The notes under the pieces were generated by a model that was not told where the DNA came from, did no database searches, and saw only the letters and a program-made list of their open reading frames with translations. 64,000 nt of DNA, from positions 4,287,501 to 4,351,500 of the forward strand of contig JACDQD010000102.1 of NCBI GenBank assembly GCA_019843655.1. The letters run 5' to 3'. Below, piece by piece: positions 56,701 to 64,000 of this stretch. Each line of letters starts with the position of its first letter. Positions within the stretch are counted from its first letter, which is position 1. This DNA comes from Lethocerus indicus. Taxonomy: Eukaryota > Arthropoda > Insecta > Hemiptera > Belostomatidae. The position numbers were made by a program, and so were the translations under genes.

Positions 56701-59700
56701 ATACAGAAGGGTACGTAATAGTTGTATATTATGTTACAAGTGTTTATCCTTGCGTTAAAGGGCACGACAAGATTTGTTTATTGTTTATTTGTCTGTTTAT
56801 ATGTCTGTAAGATTCGCCCTTTGATTGTAAACGATTATGTTAACCTTTTATGTACAGTTATATTGGACGTTGTCCTAGTTACCAAACGTTTTTGCCCGAT
56901 CTGAAACATGTGAGTCTAATTTGTTTCTTTTTTATAACCGACAAATAATAGCATTTATTATGTGTAAATGTTGATTTAAATTTTCAAGGCTCTGATATCG
57001 GTGCCAGTGATCACAACAGTAAACGTCACTTCATTCACGTAATTACCGCAATAAATGCGGACGTTTATGAATCAGAGTTTCTTTTCGCGAAGACTGACGA
57101 ACCAATTATTTATTAATTCTGTTGCACAATAATAACCTTGATTACATTGTTTTGTTTAAATCCATAACTACTCACCCCTCCACAGAAATCGCACATACGT
57201 TTCTTATTTGAAGTGGAGATGACAATATTTATTTTTTGGAAAGCGAAATCTCCGCAGAATAAATTAGCGATAGATATTTCTTTGTAGTCAAATATTGAGG
57301 TTCGATAGAATAGTGAATACCTCTTCAAATTAAAAAGAAAAAATATAAAAATGGGAAAAAGAGAGATTTATTTTTTATTTATTGAAACGAACTGTGCACT
57401 CGATTGTATTGTGTTATTGTGCAGTTGTTTGCTCACTGTATATTATATTAGTGTATTGTGTCTATTTATATATACTCATTATATATGTATACATATATAT
57501 GTATATATACATATTAACGATTAGATAGGAGAGGAAAAGAAATTTATTTACAAAACCACCGAATTCATGTATTTAGAAATAAGACATTGTCAACGAGCTG
57601 AATGTAACACGAACTTATTACCTATGTACAGTACACTCTCCCCCGTTAATGAAAATATACGCAATGGTTTTTAAAAATGGTATTTTTATTTTTTTTACGC
57701 TTCGTTTCTTTGAGCTAATTGGAAGTTTCTTATGAAATAAGATATTTGAATCCATTATTTACAATGGATGCCATTTACAATGGCACTTTTTTACAATATA
57801 AGAGCATTAAGATGGAAATACATCCTAATTATCCTACAAGCATGCTGATTGATCCATCTGCGAGTATTATCGCAAGATATTGCAATAATAATGCGACACG
57901 TTTTAAGTTCTTCTTACAGAAGAAAAGAATAGAACGATTTAACACCTCTCCAAACAGAAAGAACATAACATACGTACAATGAGTAATAGTTTTGAATACA
58001 CAGCTATTTATAAAATGTCGGGTTGGATTTCTGAGCCTGACATTTACTTCCTACAATCAGGGCAACTGTCCAGTTGGACCGCTGACATACATTCTTCGTG
58101 ATAATGCAATGTGTACGTTGCTATATCCGAAATTTCGTATTTTATCAATGCTTCGTACACAACTTACGAAGTGTACTACTATCAGTACATTTAATTAGTT
58201 TATTCGATAACAAAAAGTAATAATATATACATAAAATTAACAAAACTAAAGCAGCCTCATAACACGCAGATTCCAGACAACAATTCAGAAAGGGCCTATT
58301 AATACAAATTTTTAAATAATAGGAAATTGAATTATCAAGACAATTGTTTCAATTTCAACCAACCTTGTTTCCAATTATAAGGGAAGCCTCCAAGCGAAGT
58401 ATTGATAAATTTCTCGCACAAAACATGGACAACGCTTAAAAATTGACCATCGGAGAGGGGTGGCTCGCTCGCTCGCATCGCGCCACGTAATTGGGCGTGT
58501 TCATGGTCAGACAAAGAGATCCCGTGATAAACCGAGAAGTTGCACTTTTTCGATTATCGCGCCACGTTTTAATCCCCAAACTTCTGAGCCTATAATCGCA
58601 TCGAACAATCTCATGCACGCGCCCCGTGAGTTGTCTTATTTAAATAATATATTCCTAGCCTTGGAGATTGCCGTAAGGCTTCTTGAAAAACAAAACCCGC
58701 GATCGGCCCATGCCAAAAAATTAAACTGATGAAGCGAACAAGGGGTACTTAGAAAAATAAATTCATTAATCGGTTTTATTTCACTAAGAAAAAGGCACAA
58801 TGATCATCGCTCCACAGCTGAAATTGGGGAAAATTACGATCCAATTTTTCTTCTTTGCTTCGCATTGAGATTTATGGCCCAATCAAGACTAATCGCGACT
58901 TTTTCGCAGCTCTTCGTCCTTCTATAATCATTAAGTTGGATAAATCTAGGTCTAATCTTTAATTTGTTAAGTAGTACTTGAATGATCAAAAACACCTCTC
59001 GACCCAATGCAGTGATAGTGCAGATAGGATGCTCCAACGACCATGGACATATCTATTGATGGAACACTACTGAAGTTGGCGAGGAGATGAGACCTGTCTG
59101 GAATTAGGCCAAATCAGTGAATGGGACCCAAGAAGAACGGTATTCCAAACAGGAATGGCCTGCAGGCCAGGTATCTTAGTATAAAATGAAATACTAGATC
59201 GTAATTTATCTATTATTAATACTAGTCAAACATAATAAAGAGCATTTGGATGATGTTTTTCAAAATGTAGGTACCTGTGTAGGTGAGTAACCACTTTCGG
59301 GGGCATCCGGTGTAACCATTGATTTTGAACACGAACCTCGATTCCGAGAATTGCGAGGAAAGACTGAACCTTGAGTAGGGAAAAAGGGAAACAGAAACAG
59401 CATAATAATAAAAGGCCCGAATAATCCCAATAATAATTAGCAATAATAATAATTAATAATTCTATGCCGGTTGTTGTTCTAAGATACATATCTAGATCAT
59501 ATCTACGCGACTGGAAATTCATGGCGATCAACAAGAAAAAAATCTAGACAACTAGGATACGTAGGAGACGTATTTCTTACGTCTGCGGCGGGAACCTAAC
59601 CAGCGCGGTTCAGAACCGACGCTTCTAGCCTCAGAGTCACCGTGGTAATTGAAAACTTTAAATAAAGCTTTGAATCACTCAGGCCCAAGTCTTATCGCGG

Positions 59701-59924
59701 GAAAAACTAGTTAAGTCGCGCTTTAACCCCGAAATGTGAAACTGAACAGTTTACAGGGTGAAGCCGGTCTAGAAATTCCGTAGCGGAGGTTTCGAGCACC
59801 GGTTTCTAAGACAATGGTTTGGGTTGGCGGGATCGGGCGGACCAGTCACGACCTCATACTATTTTTACGTTAAACAACTTTACCCGGGAACACAACAACG
59901 GCGGACATAGTGGCAGGTCCGCGG

Positions 59925-59946
59925 GTGTGTGTGTGTGTGTGTGTGT
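59925..59946 (+). repeat. (GT)n microsatellite
   Basis: This is a pure GT run followed by imperfect GTATGT/GTGTCTGT sequence. Confidence 0.85.
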
Positions 59947-61570
59947 ATGTAAGTATGTGAGTGTCTGTAGGTGGTGCTCGTGTGTGCGCGCCTCGGCTTA
60001 TTGTTGTCCTCACTCCCGTTTATCTCTCGGTTCCTCGCTTCCCTCGGTTTATCGGAATCGTCCATCGAGGATGAGCTCTCCTAGCCCCACCACCCCTGCT
60101 TGATCCCTAAACTTTTGTCTGTATAAATAGAACCATTATTATGCTGCCCATCGTTTTCTGTATTATTTAAAATACGCTTGTTCGAAATAAATTTCAATAA
60201 TCATGGCCAGTCTTGTGCAGCCGTTCCAACCGTTTCAATAATTCTATAATATTGCGGTGGTCCCCTGCAAAAGCCCGAGTTGTATTGTGTAAGAGGTAGC
60301 ATGAATATAGTTCCTAGGAACCATACAACAAGAATCATAACTAGACTTAACCTGTAGAACAGATAAAAGTACATAAAAACCAGAAATGTTGCCCGAAAAG
60401 ATGTCGTCATCCAACGCGTAATGCAAGACCGTATCAGACGTACGTATATTCGGCTACCCAGTAAAAACTATTGCGCAGACCTTGCTACCGGCGATTATCG
60501 TTTCCTTAGGTCTCTTAAAAAAATCTCTGGATATAAAATTCTGATCACCATACCAATACCGAACAGAATCTTCCGGAGGAATGAAGAACGATGTATGAAC
60601 GGAGTATGAATTTGATATTCAGAATATATTTCTACTATTCTAATCAAATAAACGCTTTCATTATATAACTTTGTCTGTAAATATCTCTGCAATTGAGTAA
60701 GTTTTTAATCGTTGAGTTTTAATACATTCTAAAAACACTTCGTGACAGACAAAGCCCAAAAGTAAAATGAAGAAAATGGATTCCACACTTACCTCTACTC
60801 CATTTTTTCATTTAACCTCTTGAGCAAGATGCGCCTACGGCAAAACCTGAGTCATTCTTCTCACCAAATATATTAACTCGCATGAATCACTATTCACCAC
60901 TACCCGCACTGTTTTGATCAATAATTCCGAAATACAAATTGTAACAAACGCACCTTTAATTACGAATTTCACTTTTCTTTTAAAATCCGATAATCCATTT
61001 CGAACCATTATCGATCCTAACTACTAGATCAGGATGCCACTAAGTGTGGCCACTACAAATAAAAAGTTTAAAATTTCCTTATAAGGATATAACCATTGCA
61101 TATATAATCTTAGAAAATCAATTCACTGACCTAGGTACTTTCAATTGCATTTTCATTTCTACATATTTGTTTAAAGCATAAAGATTGCATACAAGCATAT
61201 GTTAACTGATTAATTTAAACACATGGTTATTTTTTGTGACTCCGTTAGACAAAACACTCGTTTGTATAATCATGCATTAAATTTAGAACTAGCATTTATA
61301 AATATTTACTTTCAAATATTATTTTTATAATTTCAATAACAGGAAATATAAAAAGTATGAGCCAAATAATAATTTATCTTTCCTAAAATATTGCAATACC
61401 TTTACCTGTCCTTAGTTAATATTACTATATCATAAATTTGGTTATTAACATTAAAATTAAAATTTGTTGTATTATAGAGCTAGTTTTATTTCTGCTATTA
61501 ATTATGCATTCTGTTATTAATTTTAGCACTCCGATTAGCATAAAAGAGCCAGGTTACACACTGTACTATT

Positions 61571-61655
61571 GTGGGTAGAATCAATCACCCCGCCAGACCT
61601 TTGGCTTCAGCAGCCAGGTGAATAGGAACTACACCACTGAGCCACCAGTGGTGAA
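61571..61655 (-). mobile_element. tRNA-derived SINE-like element (partial)
   Basis: On the minus strand, TGGCTCAGTGG (61634-61644) is a perfect RNA polymerase III A box. A degraded B box GGTGATTGATTC follows at about 61578-61589. Between them TGGC and GCCA can pair around a seven-base loop, like an anticodon arm. Spacing is longer than in a class I tRNA and the acceptor stem does not close, so this is a SINE head or tRNA pseudogene rather than a working tRNA. Its 3' boundary and target duplications are not clear. Confidence 0.5.
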
Positions 61656-62487
61656 AAGAAAAATTTCTTTTTGAATGAGTTTCAGGGAATGATCAGGTCA
61701 AGAGAAAGGAATTACACACTTAAATATGTAGTGTATCTATAATTTAAGATACAGTTTAATACAAATGACAATACAATATAAAATTGTCTAACAATACCTA
61801 AAATAGTACCATCAAATGGACAGAATCTGTAGCATAAATCACAAAAATATTAATTCTGATTTGTGCCTTAAGGTACCATTAAATTTCTCAAAACCATTTT
61901 CAGGTACTAAAAACATTTATAAAATAAAATCCTAAAATAAATGGCACAAATATTAAAAACAGGGGGTTTTCAATATAAGGCATCAAATATAACGGTTACA
62001 GTATTCAGTGCAAACACAAATCTATTCTGCATACTAGTACATCATTAGAAGAAGCAGCTTAGCCAGACTCATTTCCCAGGAATTACTTTTGATTATAACA
62101 ACAAATGAGCCAATCAATTGATGAGTGAATTACTAAATGCATGTAGAAGTCAAATATTTTATTACACTAATTATATGCATTTTTTCTTCATTATTTTATT
62201 TAACTGTTATTACTCTTCCATACTATCAATCCTTATTAAGAATTAAAGATTTTCTTGGTAATTATTAGTTCTAAATGTCTACAATTATTAAACTCTATAA
62301 ATGAAAATATATTTTTAAAAATAACAGTAACCTGTATTATTTCAATAACCTTTACACAGTGAAAATTATAATTTTTATATAAACACATAATATCTAAAAT
62401 GCCCTCAAAGTATGGTAATGTTTAGACATGAAACAACAAATTGTCCTTTGACATTATGTAATTAATGCAACAAGAATATCTGCCTTG

Positions 62488-62594
62488 TCATAATTCATCT
62501 TTCCTAGCTGCTGAATTTGTATGCAGACGTTCCTCTATAAAACTGAAGACGGATTCAAAACTCGACCAAGAAGTCAATTCATGTTTGCTGGTCC
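62488..62594 (-). CDS. Probable last exon of an unidentified minus-strand gene
   Basis: On the minus strand the acceptor GTTAATTCAG precedes GGACCAGC. In the frame continuous with phase 0 of the exon at 62801-62885 it is open for 34 codons, reading TSKHELTSWSSFESVF, then SFIEERLHTNSAARKDEL and TGA at 62488-62490. KDEL at the end is the classical ER-retention signal. In the other frame open through the upstream exon it gives only GPANMN before TGA, and most of this exon would be 3' UTR. The exon is GC-richer than its AT-rich flanks. I do not recognise the protein, and which frame is real is undecided. Confidence 0.45.
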
Positions 62595-62800
62595 CTGAAT
62601 TAACAACAACACATAATAAACAATGACTAAATAATAATAAAGTGTACTGACATAAATTAACAAACAAGTTATTAAACCTGGTATTGTAATAGCTAAAAAC
62701 AGTATTTAGGAAAAATTAAGAACAAAAAAACCTGCTGGTCTGAATGTTCTGGATGCTTTGTTTATATTAAAGGGTAACAGAAATTTTAAAATTACAATAC
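62595..62800 (-). other. Intron of the unidentified minus-strand gene
   Basis: It is a 206-base, AT-rich interval. On the minus strand it starts GTATTGTA and ends TTAATTCAG, both normal splice signals. Confidence 0.5.
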
Positions 62801-62885
62801 CTGCAGAAACACACTGAATTTCTCCCGGTTGTTCTGGTAATGGTTTATCCAACAAGTCACCGCAAGATACCCAATTTCTTCCAAC
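62801..62885 (-). CDS. Probable internal exon of an unidentified minus-strand gene
   Basis: On the minus strand ATTTCCCAG precedes the exon and GCAG|GTATTG follows it, a good acceptor and donor pair. Two frames are open: VGRNWVSCGDLLDKPLPEQP continuing GEIQCVSA (joins to the KDEL-ending frame), or LEEIGYLAVTCWINHYQNN continuing REKFSVFLQ (joins to a short tail GPANMN). The second has the more protein-like mix of residues; the first gives the longer terminal exon. No family is recognised. The gene is convergent with svp and most of it lies beyond the window or in exons I cannot see. Confidence 0.5.
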
Positions 62886-64000
62886 CTGGGAAATGATTTA
62901 CTAAAATTCAGAACAATTTAAATAAAAATATAAAACTTACACAATTCTATCTAGTTAACAACAAAACGTTTCTTTAAATTTATTCATTCCCCATTTTCCC
63001 TAACATAAATGCTTAGTAGTTTATTTACTTGAAGCAAATATGCTACAGGATATTAAGAAAATGCAATAACGTTAAAAAATGTGAAAGAGAAACTTTAACA
63101 CTGGGTACATTAACCATTCAAGAAGTTGAATGGAGACAGTATTTGAGAAGATGGAAAAGGGGAAAAGGGAGAGTGGAAAGGGGGATGGCACTTGAAGTAT
63201 AGGAGAGAACTCTGCCTACATTAGCGGAGCAGGAAGGGCAGGGGTGGGGGGACAGGGCCCTGAGGAGGGATGCCTCACAGTGTAATATAATGGGATCATC
63301 TTCACTTGAGTGGAAAAGCAATCTGCTATCATGGCTATCACAATGGCACAAACTGAGATTTCGTCCTATTCAAGAATGATGTTTGAATGTGTTGGCACCA
63401 ATGTTAAAACCAATCATTGGCATAAGAAAATCAAACATCTTTTGTGGAATTACCATAAGGTTGTCCATAATTATAAATGTAGATGAAAACATAGAAACAT
63501 ATAAATGATTCAAGTTGTACATAATATTAATTTAAAATAACAAAATATACAAATTTAATATTAAAAACAGTTATAAATTTTGTAATATGGGTCAGTCAGA
63601 AACATGGTCAAATTTTTTTCCTGAGTGTATAATATTTCAACATACCACAGATTGATCCCAGACAATTATTAACATTAATTTCAAATAAACATACAAAAGA
63701 TACAAAAAGTTTATACTGTATTTCAGAAACTTTAAAATTATTGACACTTGATAACTTGAAATGAATAAGGTAATCATCGTCTACCATTTTCAACTTTTTT
63801 TTACTTAGCTTTGTAGTATAATTTTCTAATTTCTGTTTGCATACATTTTAAACAATATAAATATGATTTATATATGAAAATATCATTAATATAAAACAAT
63901 TATTTAAAATAGTTCGATTTAATTAATGGAAAACAATTAATAAATTTTATAAAATTCAACCACAAACAACCAATAAAAACCACACAACATGAAAAATTAT
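62886..64000. other. AT-rich sequence, upstream intron of the minus-strand gene (probable)
   Basis: It is mostly very AT-rich, with one GC-richer island at about 63114-63389 flanked by similar direct repeats (see findings). Short frames on the minus strand are not supported by splice sites or domains. Confidence 0.45.
63114..63133. repeat. Hairpin CCATTCAA-GAAG-TTGAATGG
   Basis: It has 8-bp perfect arms and a four-base loop, at the left edge of a compositional island. A related sequence CCTATTCAAGAATG...TTGAATG lies at 63365-63389. Confidence 0.6.

Larger units (their letters stand above)
56701..62487. other. Intergenic or extended 3' UTR: no gene seen
   Basis: AT-rich DNA becomes steadily poorer in GC islands. 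It holds an AT palindromic stretch near 57461-57513, a (GT)n run at 59925-59946 and TAA-rich sequence at about 59413-59460. Open frames are short and unrecognised. A SINE-like element is listed at 61571-61655. Base composition past 60.5 kb is markedly more AT-rich than in the svp introns. Confidence 0.7.

Noticed and set aside
63118..63351. 77-codon minus-strand frame in the GC-richer island
   Set aside because: Pro/Ser/Leu-rich, no splice signals at its ends and no domain; more likely part of an inserted segment.
63608..63793. Possible further exon of the minus-strand gene
   Set aside because: A donor-like CTGTG|GTATG exists near 63646 but no acceptor or coding-like sequence precedes it.

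Overview
The window looks like arthropod, most probably insect, nuclear DNA. Short GC-richer coding exons with GT-AG splice sites sit in very long introns. The encoded protein is a COUP-TF class orphan nuclear receptor whose wording is that of insect seven-up (svp): [14 protein letters not shown] in the ligand-binding domain, [14 protein letters not shown] across an exon junction, and a C-terminus of SWPYINPM rather than the vertebrate ending. I cannot assign the insect order from this sequence.

Layout. Four plus-strand exons of svp are present: 7260-7409 (second half of the DNA-binding domain), 18821-19149 (hinge and start of the ligand-binding domain), 20331-20589 (middle of the ligand-binding domain) and 54916-55190 (its end, with the stop codon). 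They join in frame into 337 residues. The first zinc finger and N-terminus are not in the window, so bases 1-7259 belong to an upstream intron or the 5' region. The last intron is 34.3 kb long. No transposon ORF, long terminal repeat or nested protein gene was recognisable in it. It carries GC-rich islands, microsatellites and, in its distal part, many GAGA-type purine tracts. This fits a developmental gene with a large internal regulatory territory.

Candidate regulatory structures read by eye: a TATA plus initiator pair near 1.2 kb; a diverged duplicated module near 4.8 and 5.5 kb; four GTGGGAA cores of Suppressor-of-Hairless type at 10.6-11.9 kb; paired Exd/Hox-type sites at 15.55-15.60 kb; a COUP-TF/HNF4-like DR1 at 17.68 kb; a 13-bp tandem repeat with GGTCA half-sites at 38.1 kb; and a recurring purine-flanked motif at 31.4 and 36.7 kb. 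Downstream of the stop codon, four perfect UGUANAUA (Pumilio) motifs lie in 1.3 kb, which fits a long 3' UTR.

Beyond about 60.5 kb the sequence becomes strongly AT-rich. It carries a tRNA-derived SINE-like element on the minus strand and two probable minus-strand exons (62801-62885 and 62488-62594) of an unidentified convergent gene. In one of the two possible frames that protein would end in KDEL. No CRISPR array, virus or bacterial-type operon is present. The strongest content is svp itself; the regulatory readings are hypotheses that need comparative sequence or experiment.
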